This document shows, in pieces, positions 26,211-35,550 of a DNA stretch of 64,000 bases. The notes below the pieces were generated by a model that saw only the letters and a list, made by a program, of their open reading frames with translations, did no database searches and was not told where the DNA came from. The translations under genes were made by a program, and so were the position numbers. The DNA is from Bacilli bacterium. GTDB lineage: Bacteria > Bacillota_I > Bacilli_A > RF39 > UBA660. The stretch spans positions 1 through 64,000 of the forward strand of contig JAFQTN010000007.1 in assembly GCA_017409025.1 (NCBI GenBank), read 5' to 3'. Each line of letters starts with the position of its first letter. The first letter of the stretch is position 1.

Positions 26211-27212
26211 TTATTGCTTCTTTCTTTTTTTATTTAACATGTAGGCATATCCTAATGCTATTGTATTAATTAAAAATCCTAATTTTACATAATTATGTCT
26301 ATATACATCTCTTTGATCTTCAGAGTATTTCTTTATGTATACTAAATCATCGTTGATTATTTTAACTCCTAGTTTTTCGACTTCTTTCTTGTCTAGAATA
26401 ACAGGATCTTTTTGTTCTTCAGTAGCATATTTATTTGCTAAATTTCCATCAATTTCTCCGTCATTAGCAATGACATATTCTATTTTTCTATTACCTAAAT
26501 AACTATTAAGAACATTTATATGATCACTGACTTTAAACTCATCTGTTTCTCCAGGTTGAGTAAATAAATTACAGCAATATACAATTGAAGCATTACTTTT
26601 ATCAATGGCAGATTTAATTTTATCACTTAATAAATTGGGTATTACACTTGTAAATAAGCTTCCCATACTAAGGATGATTAAGTCAGCAGAGTTTATTTCT
26701 TCTAATATTTCTTCATTAATAGTAGGATTTTCTTTGTAATAGACTTTTTTAATATTTCCAGGTGTTTTTGTTATATTATGTTCACCTTCAACGATAGAAC
26801 CATCATCCATTTCTCCAATTAGGGTTACTTTATCTTCTGTAAAAGGAAGAACACGTCCTTTTAATTTAAGAATATCACTTAGGGTTTCTATTGCTTTTTG
26901 AGCTGAACCTTGTATTTTCATTTCTGCTAGTAATATTAGGTTTCCTAATGAATGATTATTTAATTCTCCATTTGATTCAAAACGATAGTTTAATAGTTTA
27001 CTTATTTCATTTTCATTATCAGATAAAGATTCAATAACTTTACGTATATCTCCAGGTGCTAAGACATTGAATTCAGTTCTTAATTTTCCTGTACTTCCTC
27101 CATCATCACATACAGATACTACTGCTGTTATATCAAGAGGATATTGTTTTAAACCTCTTAGTAGATAACTTAAACCGGTTCCGCCACCGAATACGATAAC
27201 TTTCTTATTCAT
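26211..27212 (-). CDS. yvcK: YvcK/CofD-family gluconeogenesis factor
   Basis: YvcK binds UDP-GlcNAc and links central carbon metabolism to cell-wall synthesis and morphology. The N-terminal block VIVFGGGTGLSYLLRGLK and VVSVCDDGGSTGKLR are diagnostic, as are APGDIRK and NHSLGNL. The ATG at 27212 follows GGAG; an in-frame start at 27224 lacks support. It has 333 residues. In many Firmicutes yvcK sits between rapZ and whiA; here whiA is 7 kb away and rapZ is not in the window. It overlaps the HAD gene by 8 bases. Confidence 0.95.
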   Translation of the reverse strand: MNKKVIVFGGGTGLSYLLRGLKQYPLDITAVVSVCDDGGSTGKLRTEFNVLAPGDIRKVIESLSDNENEISKLLNYRFESNGELNNHSLGNLILLAEMKIQGSAQKAIETLSDILKLKGRVLPFTEDKVTLIGEMDDGSIVEGEHNITKTPGNIKKVYYKENPTINEEILEEINSADLIILSMGSLFTSVIPNLLSDKIKSAIDKSNASIVYCCNLFTQPGETDEFKVSDHINVLNSYLGNRKIEYVIANDGEIDGNLANKYATEEQKDPVILDKKEVEKLGVKIINDDLVYIKKYSEDQRDVYRHNYVKLGFLINTIALGYAYMLNKKRKKQ

Positions 27213-27822
27213 AATTTTCTCCAATCTTTTCTATGTAGTTGTTTTTTGTTAATTCTTCAAAATTTTTAAATTCTGGAATATTTTCAATGTTTAATGGAAT
27301 TTTAGAATATTTATCAATATTTCTTTTGATTCTAATTAAATGTGCTGCTTTAGAATTATAAAATTTTTCTAATTCTTTTGGATTGTTGTCAATAAATATT
27401 CCTTTTGTATAATCAATATTTAGTTTTGATTTATCTTTGTCGGTAATTATAATATCTTTAAAATATTTTTTTAGTTCAGATGATTTAATCTTTTTTTCTT
27501 GGTGTTGTATATTACCTAGTGTAAGTAAAATTAAATCATATTTTTTAGAGTATTTTTCTAGGAATGGGATTACATCAGGGTATACTAAATCTTTAGTATA
27601 TATACTATTTATTTCTTTTTGTATGTGCGAGTTTATTTTTTTTTCTTCAATAATTTTTGTAGCTAATATATCATAGCTTTTTTCTTTTTTATAAAAATCT
27701 TCTTTCATAAGAGTTTTGATATAATCTTCAGAGATATTATATTTTTTTAATATATTGATTAATCTTTGGTATTGAATAGTTGAATCAAACAGTGTTCCAT
27801 CAAAATCTATATATATTTTCAA
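27205..27822 (-). CDS. HAD-superfamily hydrolase
   Basis: Motif I reads YIDFDGTLFDST, motif II LILLTLGN, and motif IV GIFIDNNPKE, giving a complete HAD phosphohydrolase of about 205 residues with a helical cap between motifs I and II. The substrate is unknown. It is the first gene of a three-gene minus-strand operon with yvcK and the histidine phosphatase-like gene. Confidence 0.85.
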   Translation of the reverse strand: MKIYIDFDGTLFDSTIQYQRLINILKKYNISEDYIKTLMKEDFYKKEKSYDILATKIIEEKKINSHIQKEINSIYTKDLVYPDVIPFLEKYSKKYDLILLTLGNIQHQEKKIKSSELKKYFKDIIITDKDKSKLNIDYTKGIFIDNNPKELEKFYNSKAAHLIRIKRNIDKYSKIPLNIENIPEFKNFEELTKNNYIEKIGENYE

Positions 27823-27870
27823 ATAGTATCACTTCTTTCCATAACATATATGTTTATTATATCATTAAAT

Positions 27871-28944
27871 TTATTGTTTGGAAATATTTAAGATAATACC
27901 AATATTTATCATAGATACGAGTAAGCTAGAACCTCCATAAGATAAAAAGGGAAGAGTTACCCCTGTTACTGGGATTAGGCCTACTACTACCATTAAGTTT
28001 AGGATGGTTTGGAATGCAAGAGAAAATATTAGACCAAAAGATAAATATTTAGCAAAATTATCTTTTTGATATATAGATATTTTTATTCCTCTATATATGA
28101 TGGTTATAAAAAGGGTAGTAACGATTAATACTCCCATAAATCCTAGTTCTTCACTTATTATTGAGAAGATAAAGTCTGTTTGTGGTTCTGGTAAGTAGAA
28201 ATGTTTTTGAACAGAATTACCTAATCCTGCTCCAAGGAGACCACTTGGTCCAATTGCATATAGAGATTGTATTATTTGGAATCCGCTTCCTAAAGGATCT
28301 GCCCAAGGATTAACAAATGAAACAATTCTTTTTAGTCTATATGGTGCTATAATGATTAAAGCGACAATTCCGATTAATCCTAAAATACCTAATTTTATAA
28401 AGAAATTCATTTTAACACCGGATACGAATAGTAATACAATGATTGTTACTACGATAATAATACCGGTACCAAAATCTGGTTGTAACATAATAAGACCAAA
28501 AATTAAGAAGACAACACTTAAGATAGGGAATACTGAATGTTTAATATCTTTCATCTTATTGTTTGTTAAATATTTGGCAGTGAAGATAATAATTCCAATT
28601 TTTGCAAACTCACTTGGTTGAATACCGAATGAACCAATACCAAACCAACTTCTAGAGCCATTTCTAACTGAACCAATACCTGGTATTAAGACTAGAATTA
28701 GAAGGATAATGCATCCTAGTAAGATGATGTTACTATATTTAAAATATATTTGATAATTTATTTTAGATATAATATATATTATAAAATAGCCGATTATTAC
28801 AAATATACCTTGTGTTTTTAGAAATTTATATGGATCATTAAATTTATATTCTGCCCATACGGAAGAAGAAGAATATATCATGAGTAATCCAAATAAAGAA
28901 ATTAAAACTACACTTATTAATATTAATTTATCTATTTTTTTCAT
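27871..28944 (-). CDS. ftsW: SEDS-family peptidoglycan glycosyltransferase FtsW/SpoVE
   Basis: Around ten membrane helices carry SEDS signatures: SRSWFGIGSFGIQPSEFAKI, the large extracellular loop with NPWADPLGSGFQIIQSLYAIG, LPEPQTDFIFSIISEELGF, and the C-terminal GVTLPFLSYGGSS. The protein polymerises lipid II together with a class B PBP, which is encoded 3 kb upstream on the same strand. The division type (FtsW/SpoVE) is favoured over RodA because of the mraY-PBP neighbourhood. It has 357 residues. A terminator separates it from mraY. Confidence 0.93.
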   Translation of the reverse strand: MKKIDKLILISVVLISLFGLLMIYSSSSVWAEYKFNDPYKFLKTQGIFVIIGYFIIYIISKINYQIYFKYSNIILLGCIILLILVLIPGIGSVRNGSRSWFGIGSFGIQPSEFAKIGIIIFTAKYLTNNKMKDIKHSVFPILSVVFLIFGLIMLQPDFGTGIIIVVTIIVLLFVSGVKMNFFIKLGILGLIGIVALIIIAPYRLKRIVSFVNPWADPLGSGFQIIQSLYAIGPSGLLGAGLGNSVQKHFYLPEPQTDFIFSIISEELGFMGVLIVTTLFITIIYRGIKISIYQKDNFAKYLSFGLIFSLAFQTILNLMVVVGLIPVTGVTLPFLSYGGSSLLVSMINIGIILNISKQ

Positions 28945-28981
28945 ATTATCAACCTTATTAAATTATATGTGGGTAGATATG

Positions 28982-29006
28982 AAAAAAACACTTCAATTGA
29001 AGTGTT
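28982..29006 (-). terminator. Minus-strand terminator after mraY
   Basis: The 20-base palindrome at 28987-29006 (AACACTTC arm, AATT centre) overlaps the mraY stop and is followed on the minus strand by a T run. It limits read-through from mraY into ftsW. Confidence 0.75.
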
Positions 29007-29997
29007 ATAACCATACTCCGTATACTAGAGCTAGTAGGCATAGTATGAAACCTACTATCCAGAATAATTTAACGATATCTCCTTCACGCCAACCTAATCT
29101 TTCAAAGTGATGGTGAATAGGTGTCATTAGGAATACTTTCTTTTTAAATAAAACTACTGATACTATTTGAATTATTACTGTTAGTGTTTCTATTACGAAT
29201 ACTCCACCAATAACTGCTAGTGATAATTCATGACCGGTTAAGATAGCAATAGTAGCTAATGTAGCTCCTAGTGTTAGACTTCCGGTATCGCCCATAAATA
29301 CTTTGGCTGGATTTGCATTATATACTAAGAATCCCATAATAGAACCTACTAATATAAATGAGAATATACCAATATCTTGATAACCTTCAATCCAATAACT
29401 TCCCCAAGAAATTAAACCGAATGCTAAGAATGCGATAGCTGATAGGCCACCAGCTAATCCATCAAGACCATCTGTTAAGTTTACAGCGTTAGATGAACCT
29501 ACTAATAAGAATAAAATAAATACTCCATAGAACCAATCTAGACGCCATTCAATATTCAATAGAGTTATTTCTAAAATAGAATTAGCATCTGTATATTTAC
29601 GATATAAAATATAAAATATTAAGGCTACGATAAATTGAAGTAATAGTTTTTGAAATTGAGATAGTCCTTTATTTTGATTTTGCTTTATACTTAGATAGTC
29701 ATCTAGAAAACCAATTAATCCATATGATATAAAAACAAACATAACTATTAATAGGTTTACTGAAAATTCTATTTTATTAGTTAATAATAGAAAAACAGTA
29801 GTAATAATCGTTGGTATTATAAAGATTAATCCTCCCATAGTAGGAGTTCCTGATTTTCTTTGATGGTTTTCTACATAAACATTTATTCTTTGTCCTGCTT
29901 TAATTTTTTTTAGTAGTGGTATAGCTATAAGACCAAAAGCAGTTGATAGTAAGAAACCTATCATTAAAGCAAATAGCGACTTTGTTAAAGTTAGCAT
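29005..29997 (-). CDS. mraY: Phospho-N-acetylmuramoyl-pentapeptide transferase MraY
   Basis: MraY makes lipid I from UDP-MurNAc-pentapeptide and undecaprenyl phosphate in the inner membrane. About ten helices are present, with the cytoplasmic-loop motifs GTPTMGGLIF, FLDDYLS, NAVNLTDGLDGLA, FMGDTGSLTLG and the histidine motif PIHHHFERLG. It has 330 residues with a normal start. It lies in a reduced division/cell-wall cluster (PBP, mraY, ftsW) from which the usual murD, murG and ftsZ are missing. Confidence 0.97.
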   Translation of the reverse strand: MLTLTKSLFALMIGFLLSTAFGLIAIPLLKKIKAGQRINVYVENHQRKSGTPTMGGLIFIIPTIITTVFLLLTNKIEFSVNLLIVMFVFISYGLIGFLDDYLSIKQNQNKGLSQFQKLLLQFIVALIFYILYRKYTDANSILEITLLNIEWRLDWFYGVFILFLLVGSSNAVNLTDGLDGLAGGLSAIAFLAFGLISWGSYWIEGYQDIGIFSFILVGSIMGFLVYNANPAKVFMGDTGSLTLGATLATIAILTGHELSLAVIGGVFVIETLTVIIQIVSVVLFKKKVFLMTPIHHHFERLGWREGDIVKLFWIVGFILCLLALVYGVWL

Positions 29998-30080
29998 ATT
30001 ACACTTCCTTTTCTTAGATAGATTATATCATAAAATCTATTATAATATTTAAAATATGTATGGGACTTTACATACGGTTG

Positions 30081-31988
30081 TCAATTACTTAACAATATTT
30101 TGATAGTAGAATTTTCTTTAACTATAGTTCCAGGTTCAGGAGAGATTGATTTAATGATATTACCAGTTCCAGAATAATTTATAGTTAGTTTTTTTAGCTG
30201 TGATTTTGCTTCTTTTATGGTAAGCCCAATTACATTAGGTACTTCAGTATATTTAATATCATACCAAAATTCTTCTTTATCTAGAGTATATTCTGATTTT
30301 TTAATATTTAGGGAAGCAATAACATCTATCATAATATTTTTAGCAATTGGAGCTGAGACGGTACCTCCATATTGGGTTATTCCTTTAGGATTATCAATAG
30401 CTACGTATACTACGGCTTGAGGATTATCTGCTGGTAAGAAACCAATAAATGATACGATATAGTTTCCTGTTAGATAAATTCCATTTTGAACTTTTTGTGC
30501 AGTTCCTGTTTTGCCACCTACACGGTATCCTTCAATATAAGCGTTTCTTCCAGTACCGTATGCTACGACAGTTTCTAGGGTACTTCTTACAGTCCTACTA
30601 GTTTCATTACTTATTACTTTTCTTACAATATGTGGTTTAGTCTCTTCAATAATTTCTCCGGTATTAGGTTCAACAATTCTTTTTACGATGTATGGTTTAT
30701 ATAGAGTACCTCCATTAATGGCTGCTGATACTGCGGTTATTTGCTGAATTGCGGTTACACTTATACCTTGACCAAATGCAGTAGTAGCAAGTTCTACAGG
30801 CCCAACTTTATCTAAATTAAATAATATTCCATTTCCTTCGCCGTTTAAGTCGATTCCTGTTTTTTCTCCAAAGCCAAACAAATTGATATATTTAAATAAT
30901 TTTTCTTTACCTAATTTATTACCTAGGGATACAAATCCTGGGTTACAACTATTTTGAACTACTTGTAAGTATGTTTGTGAACCGTGTCCGCCTGACTTCC
31001 AACATTTAATTCTAGCACCATCGACGTTAACGCTTCCAGAGTCATGAAAGGTATCGTTAATTAGATCAACGGTATTTTCTTCAATTGAAGCTGCTAGAGT
31101 GATTATTTTAAATGTAGAACCTGGTTCATATGTCGCCCAAACGGCATGATTTCTATTAATTACTTCTGTAGAATAATTTTTATAATTAGATGGATCAAAG
31201 TCAGGTTTAGAAGATAAGGCTAATATTTCACCATTATTAGGGTTCATGACAATTGCCCAAGCACCATTAGCATTATATTTATCCATAACATTATTTAATT
31301 CTCTTTCTACGGCTGCTTGAATATCATAATTAATAGTTAAATATAAATCCATTCCATTAGTGGGTTCTTCGTAAATGCTACTTTTTTCTAATTTGTTACC
31401 TTTAGCATCGGAAAAATATTTAATAGCACCAGATACTCCGGTTAAGTATTTATCGTATGTTAATTCTAATCCAGATAAACCTTGATTATCAATGCCAACA
31501 TAACCGATGGAGTGAGAAAGAAGAGTATTATATGGATAATATCTTTTACCTTCTTTTAATAAATATACACCTTCATAATTTAATTCATTTATTTTATCTG
31601 CTACATCAAATGATAGTTGTCTACCTTCTGGATGGATAATTTCTACGGAAGAACGTTTATTTACGTGTTCGCTTATAACTTTTTCATCAACATTCAAAAT
31701 ATTTGCTAAATCCTTTACAACATCATCTTTATTTTTTATTTGATTGGGAATTACTACTAAAGATACTGTTGTAAGGTTAGAGGCAACAGTTACATTATCA
31801 CTAGTTATAATTCTACCTCTATTAGCTCCAATTATTAGATTTCTACTCCAAAGATTATTAGCTAAATTATTTAATTTATCATAATCAATTACTTGAATAT
31901 AAAATACTTTTCCAATAATTAATATAAAACAAAATATAATTACTAATAATGTTATTTTTATTCTTTTATGTATTTTTTTATTAAACAT
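30081..31988 (-). CDS. Class B penicillin-binding protein with PASTA domain (FtsI/SpoVD-like)
   Basis: One N-terminal membrane helix (about residues 11-32), a dimerisation/pedestal domain with NRGRIITSDN, and a transpeptidase domain with SxxK at 291-294 (EPGSTFKI), SxN at 347-349 (SCN) and KTGTAQ. A single PASTA domain (VPNVIGLTIKEAKSQLK and on) ends the protein. It cross-links septal or lateral peptidoglycan outside the membrane, working with the SEDS protein encoded downstream. It has 635 residues. A structured RNA with its own promoter and terminator lies upstream. Confidence 0.94.
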   Translation of the reverse strand: MFNKKIHKRIKITLLVIIFCFILIIGKVFYIQVIDYDKLNNLANNLWSRNLIIGANRGRIITSDNVTVASNLTTVSLVVIPNQIKNKDDVVKDLANILNVDEKVISEHVNKRSSVEIIHPEGRQLSFDVADKINELNYEGVYLLKEGKRYYPYNTLLSHSIGYVGIDNQGLSGLELTYDKYLTGVSGAIKYFSDAKGNKLEKSSIYEEPTNGMDLYLTINYDIQAAVERELNNVMDKYNANGAWAIVMNPNNGEILALSSKPDFDPSNYKNYSTEVINRNHAVWATYEPGSTFKIITLAASIEENTVDLINDTFHDSGSVNVDGARIKCWKSGGHGSQTYLQVVQNSCNPGFVSLGNKLGKEKLFKYINLFGFGEKTGIDLNGEGNGILFNLDKVGPVELATTAFGQGISVTAIQQITAVSAAINGGTLYKPYIVKRIVEPNTGEIIEETKPHIVRKVISNETSRTVRSTLETVVAYGTGRNAYIEGYRVGGKTGTAQKVQNGIYLTGNYIVSFIGFLPADNPQAVVYVAIDNPKGITQYGGTVSAPIAKNIMIDVIASLNIKKSEYTLDKEEFWYDIKYTEVPNVIGLTIKEAKSQLKKLTINYSGTGNIIKSISPEPGTIVKENSTIKILLSN

Positions 31989-32040
31989 ATTATCCCTCTA
32001 CATAAGTATATTAATAAGTGAGAAAAAAATAACAAATAAA

Positions 32041-32142
32041 AAAAGAGGCTGACCCCCTTAAGGAACAGCCTCCCAAAAAGAATAAAAAGGGGTTGGCTAG
32101 TGTGATACTAGCACCAATTCGCCTAAGAAATTTGAATTGGTG
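32041..32142 (-). ncRNA. Structured RNA or attenuator upstream of the PBP gene, unknown class
   Basis: Read on the minus strand, a transcript starting near 32142 would fold as hairpin 1 (9-bp perfect stem, 32134-32142 with 32112-32120), hairpin 2 (6-bp stem, 32107-32112 with 32096-32101) and a terminator (GAGGCTG/CAGCCTC, 32066-32072 with 32045-32051) followed by a T run. The loop of the terminator contains AAGGGG, complementary to CCCCTT at 32087-32092. CCAA at 32114-32117 can pair either in hairpin 1 or with TTGG at 32093-32096. These exclusive pairings suggest an attenuator or riboswitch-like leader for the PBP gene. A free small RNA is equally possible. I do not recognise the class. Confidence 0.6.
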
Positions 32143-32148
32143 ATTAAT

Positions 32149-32177
32149 ATACTAATCGAAGTCATCTTTTTTGTCAA
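32149..32177 (-). promoter_or_regulatory. Minus-strand promoter for the structured RNA
   Basis: TTGACA (32177-32172), a 17-base spacer and TAGTAT (32154-32149). The predicted start falls at the first base of hairpin 1. The other bases between 31989 and 32279 hold only this RNA and the ribosome sites of the two divergent genes. Confidence 0.7.
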
Positions 32178-32279
32178 TACTAAAATTAAAAAAAATGTAG
32201 AATTTTTTAAATTTATTCAAATTTATTGAAAATATAGATGATATATGTTAAAATTTTCATTAGATAGTAGGTGAATACT

Positions 32280-34118
32280 TTGACTGATAATAAAAGATTA
32301 AGTGATAATAAAAAAAGGTTATTAATATCTATATCAATAGTAGTACTTGCTTTAACTTTAGTTGGTGGTACTTTTGCATATTTAATGCTTGGAATGGATA
32401 TTACTAATGGTAATTATATATCTAAAACTGATTGTTTTGATATTATTTATGATAATACTAATGATGATGGTACAATGGATATTGCAGGTACTTTAATGCC
32501 TTCTGTTAGCTATAAAGGTGGATTATCAGGTAATATGGGTATTGGTTCATCTTGTGATATCGATGCACAAGGTAATTTACTTTTAAATATTAGTGAACAA
32601 TCCTCAATATTAACTAGTCAGGTAGAAGATCATTGTGAGAATATTGATACATTGGAAACTTTACATTATAATCAAACTAAATGTAATAGTACTGAAAATG
32701 CAGTATGGGTCGTTAATGGTTCTGCCTTAAAGTATGCTGTTTATGATGAAAATAATGATGAATTTATTTCGGTTGGGTATGTAGATACTGTTAGTAGAGA
32801 TATAAAAATGTATGAAAATTTTGATATACCATCTGATGGTAGTTTGTTAGATTTTAAAATATATATATGGTTAGATGGTAATTTAGTTGATGAAGGTTAT
32901 TCATTCGCTAGTTTGAGTGGGTATATATATGCCGATGTTAGACAAATTGGTGAAGTTCAACCGGAGGTTCCGGTCTTGGATTCTGGTATGGTGCCAGTAA
33001 CAATAACTGATAATGGTACTGTGATAACTATATCTCCTGATGATTCAAATTGGTATGATTATAATAATAAAGAATGGGCAAATGTTGTATTAGTAAAGGA
33101 AAGTGGAGTAAATTCAAGACAATATTATTTAGATAATTCTAATACAAAGGTATTACAGTCTGATATTTTAGCATATTATGTATGGATACCTCGATATAAG
33201 TATAAAATATCGTCTTTAGAGGCTGTTTCAATTGATATTGATTTTGAAACTGCAGAGTCGGCTATGTCATTAGGAAATGCAAAAACAAACTATAGAACAC
33301 ATCCAGCTTTTTGGTGGGATAATGATAATGATAATGTAGTAGATTCAAATGAAATGTTATCTGGAATATGGGTAGGAAAATTTGAGACAACAGGTTCATC
33401 AACATCTCCGACGATATTACCAAATGCTGTTCCTCTTGTGAAGCAAAAATTAGGTAATCAATTTACAACAAGTCAAAAATTTATTCAATACGGATTATCT
33501 AATTCTAGTACTGATGCTCATTTAATGAAGAATAGTGACTGGGGAGCAGTGGCGTATTTATCACATTCCAAATATGGAATAAATAAAGAAATACGAATAA
33601 ATAATAGTTCTGTATATACAGGTTGTGGTGCAGCTACAGTAGATGATGGTGCAAGTACAACATGTCCAAATGCATTTGGAACAGTGTCAGTATATCCACA
33701 AAGCACAACTGGAAATATAACCGGAGTATTTGATATGTCAGGTGGAAAGAATGAATATGTAATGGGCCATTATGGAGATATACTTACTAGTAATGATAAT
33801 TCAGCTTTTACTGTAATGCCAGATAAAAAATATTACGATTTATATTCAACAACTGTTTTTTCAGGAGATGTTAATAGTAATTTATCAAAATGTACAACAG
33901 AAACATGCGGTGGTCATGCTTTAAATGAAACAGCAGGATGGTATAGTGATAATAAAACGGGAGGTTTTGTTTCTGCTTCAAGTAAGCCTTGGTTCGTACG
34001 TGGTGGATTATACAGCGGTGGAGCATCAGCAGGTATATTTTACTTTAATGACCATTATGGTACTGGATTTGACACCTACTCATGGCGTTCTGCGATTGTA
34101 ACAGGGATTGTAGCGTAG
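32280..34118 (+). CDS. Secreted/anchored protein with C-terminal FGE/C-type-lectin-like domain
   Basis: A basic start (NKRLSDNKKRL) and one helix ending GGTFAY form a signal/anchor. Residues about 35-230 are a beta-rich region like other Firmicute surface proteins. From about residue 250 the formylglycine-generating-enzyme/C-type-lectin fold begins: ILAYYVWIPRYKYK, THPAFWW, GIWVGKFE, SHSKYGINKE, GVFDMSGGKNEYV, and a final RGGLYSGGASAGIFYFND to WRSA. No Cu-binding Cys pair of true FGE is seen, so a ligand-binding role is likelier than catalysis. The TTG at 32280 follows AGGTG; the GTG at 32271 overlaps that site. The C-terminal half has less AT-biased codons than its neighbours. Confidence 0.72.
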   Translation: MTDNKRLSDNKKRLLISISIVVLALTLVGGTFAYLMLGMDITNGNYISKTDCFDIIYDNTNDDGTMDIAGTLMPSVSYKGGLSGNMGIGSSCDIDAQGNLLLNISEQSSILTSQVEDHCENIDTLETLHYNQTKCNSTENAVWVVNGSALKYAVYDENNDEFISVGYVDTVSRDIKMYENFDIPSDGSLLDFKIYIWLDGNLVDEGYSFASLSGYIYADVRQIGEVQPEVPVLDSGMVPVTITDNGTVITISPDDSNWYDYNNKEWANVVLVKESGVNSRQYYLDNSNTKVLQSDILAYYVWIPRYKYKISSLEAVSIDIDFETAESAMSLGNAKTNYRTHPAFWWDNDNDNVVDSNEMLSGIWVGKFETTGSSTSPTILPNAVPLVKQKLGNQFTTSQKFIQYGLSNSSTDAHLMKNSDWGAVAYLSHSKYGINKEIRINNSSVYTGCGAATVDDGASTTCPNAFGTVSVYPQSTTGNITGVFDMSGGKNEYVMGHYGDILTSNDNSAFTVMPDKKYYDLYSTTVFSGDVNSNLSKCTTETCGGHALNETAGWYSDNKTGGFVSASSKPWFVRGGLYSGGASAGIFYFNDHYGTGFDTYSWRSAIVTGIVA

Positions 34119-34188
34119 CATTTTGCTTTTTTACAACGTGTAGATAATATTTAGAATCAAAAAAATAAAATTTTAAAATAATAAAAAA

Positions 34189-34222
34189 ATCTCTGGTTCT
34201 ATTAATTGGCCAGAGATTTTTT
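34189..34222 (+). terminator. Terminator after the FGE-like gene
   Basis: ATCTCTGG (34189-34196) pairs with CCAGAGAT (34210-34217), followed by a T run. Between 34223 and 34383 I see only an AT-rich leader for whiA. Confidence 0.85.
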
Positions 34223-34383
34223 ATGCATTTTTTTATTTTTGAAAAAGTAGTTATAATACAAAATAGTGAACTTTGATAAAGTTAAGTATATTAGCAAATA
34301 TATTTATTTAATATAGAGAATGTTGGTTCTTTATATTTTTTTCATTATGTGATAAAATATATTTAATTATTTGGAGGTGCTTT

Positions 34384-35307
34384 ATGAGTTTTTCTACGGA
34401 TATAAAGAATGAAGTGACTAGGTTAGATTCTACTAGGGAAGAATTAATTAGTGAATTATCTGCTATAGTTAGAAATAGTGCATTAATAGATAGAAGTATC
34501 GTTATTACTATTGAGAATAATTCTGTTGCTAGAAGAATATTTAAGTTATTTAAGAATGTTTATGATATAACTCCAATTATTACCGTTAGAAAGAAATATT
34601 TTAATAATGGTTTATCTTATATATTAGAAATTAAGAATAAGAATAAGCAAATATTAGATGATTTATCAATTATAAATAATGGTGAGTATAAATCTATTCC
34701 TTTAGAATATATATATTCTGATGATGATTTGGTTAGAGCTTATCTTAGAGGAGTATTTTTATCATGTGGTAGTATAAATGATCCGAAAACTTCAAAATAT
34801 CATTTAGAACTACTTGTAGATACTTTGGAATATGCTAATTTTATTAGTAAATTACTTAATGATAATGATTTAAATAGTAGGGTAATTTCTCGTGAGAAAA
34901 AGTATATGGTATATATAAAAGAGGCTGAGAAGATTAGTGATTTTTTAAGAATAATTAAGGCTTATAATGCAGTAATGTATTATGAAGATATACGTATATA
35001 TAGAGATCATAAGAATATGACTAATAGACTTAATAATTGTGAACAGGCTAATATGGATAAGATATTTTTTACGGCATCTAATCAGATTAGAGATATAGAA
35101 AAATTAAAAGAATATGATATGATGGATTTAATTGATGAGAAACTTAAAATAGTAATTGAATATAGGGTTAAGTATCCAGAGGCTAGTTTAAATGATCTTA
35201 GTGATATTATCAGTTTAGAAACCGGGAATAAGATTAGTAAATCGGGTTTAAATCATAGGTTTAGAAAAATTAGAGAGATTGTTGCTAATATAGAAAATAA
35301 AGATTGA
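34384..35307 (+). CDS. whiA: DNA-binding regulator WhiA
   Basis: WhiA couples an inactive LAGLIDADG homing-endonuclease fold to a C-terminal helix-turn-helix. The N-terminal signature MSFSTDIKNEV, the LAGLIDADG-like AYLRGVFLSCGSI, NCEQANMDK, and the HTH region YPEASLNDLSDII with SKSGLNHRFRKI are all visible. It has roles in division and chromosome segregation in Firmicutes and in sporulation in Streptomyces. It has 307 residues and GGAGGT upstream of the ATG. It is not adjacent to yvcK as in many relatives. Confidence 0.95.
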   Translation: MSFSTDIKNEVTRLDSTREELISELSAIVRNSALIDRSIVITIENNSVARRIFKLFKNVYDITPIITVRKKYFNNGLSYILEIKNKNKQILDDLSIINNGEYKSIPLEYIYSDDDLVRAYLRGVFLSCGSINDPKTSKYHLELLVDTLEYANFISKLLNDNDLNSRVISREKKYMVYIKEAEKISDFLRIIKAYNAVMYYEDIRIYRDHKNMTNRLNNCEQANMDKIFFTASNQIRDIEKLKEYDMMDLIDEKLKIVIEYRVKYPEASLNDLSDIISLETGNKISKSGLNHRFRKIREIVANIENKD

Positions 35308-35332
35308 TAAAATATAAAAAGAATGTTATAAT
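35304..35332 (+). promoter_or_regulatory. Promoter of the Tyr T-box operon
   Basis: TTGATA (35304-35309), a 17-base spacer and TATAAT (35327-35332), overlapping the whiA stop codon. The segment around the -10 (AAAGAATGTTATAAT) is identical to the one in the glyS operon promoter. Confidence 0.8.
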
Positions 35333-35338
35333 TAGTTT

Positions 35339-35531
35339 GTGAGTTATTAGTATTTTAAATAAAGAAGTAGTTATTATTTTATAATTATAGAGAGTTAGTG
35401 GTTGGTGGAAACTAATATATTGATAATAATGAATTACATATTTATAGCTAATCGGGTGAAACCGTTATCTAATTAAGGAAATAAAAGGATGGTACCGTCT
35501 TCAAGAGACTCCTTTGGTATCATTCTTTTTT
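35339..35531 (+). promoter_or_regulatory. T-box leader, probably tyrosine-specific
   Basis: The leader contains the T-box signature GGATGGTACCG (35487-35497), which pairs alternatively into a terminator: 35487-35496 with 35516-35525, inner stem GTCT/AGAC, then a T run. A stem III-like hairpin (CGG/CCG) lies near 35455. GAATTACA at about 35430 offers a UAC tyrosine specifier codon, consistent with tyrS downstream. Uncharged tRNA-Tyr should promote read-through. The specifier position is inference. Confidence 0.82.
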
Positions 35532-35550
35532 GTTTGTTTAGGAGGTATTT

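Noticed and set aside
32041-32142. Identification as SRP RNA, 6S RNA or tRNA
   Set aside because: The SRP loop motif (GGAA-GCAG type), the 6S central bubble, and cloverleaf elements are absent.
32280-34383. Local diversity-generating retroelement
   Set aside because: I found no reverse transcriptase frame and no template-like repeat near the gene; only the target-like C-terminus is reported.
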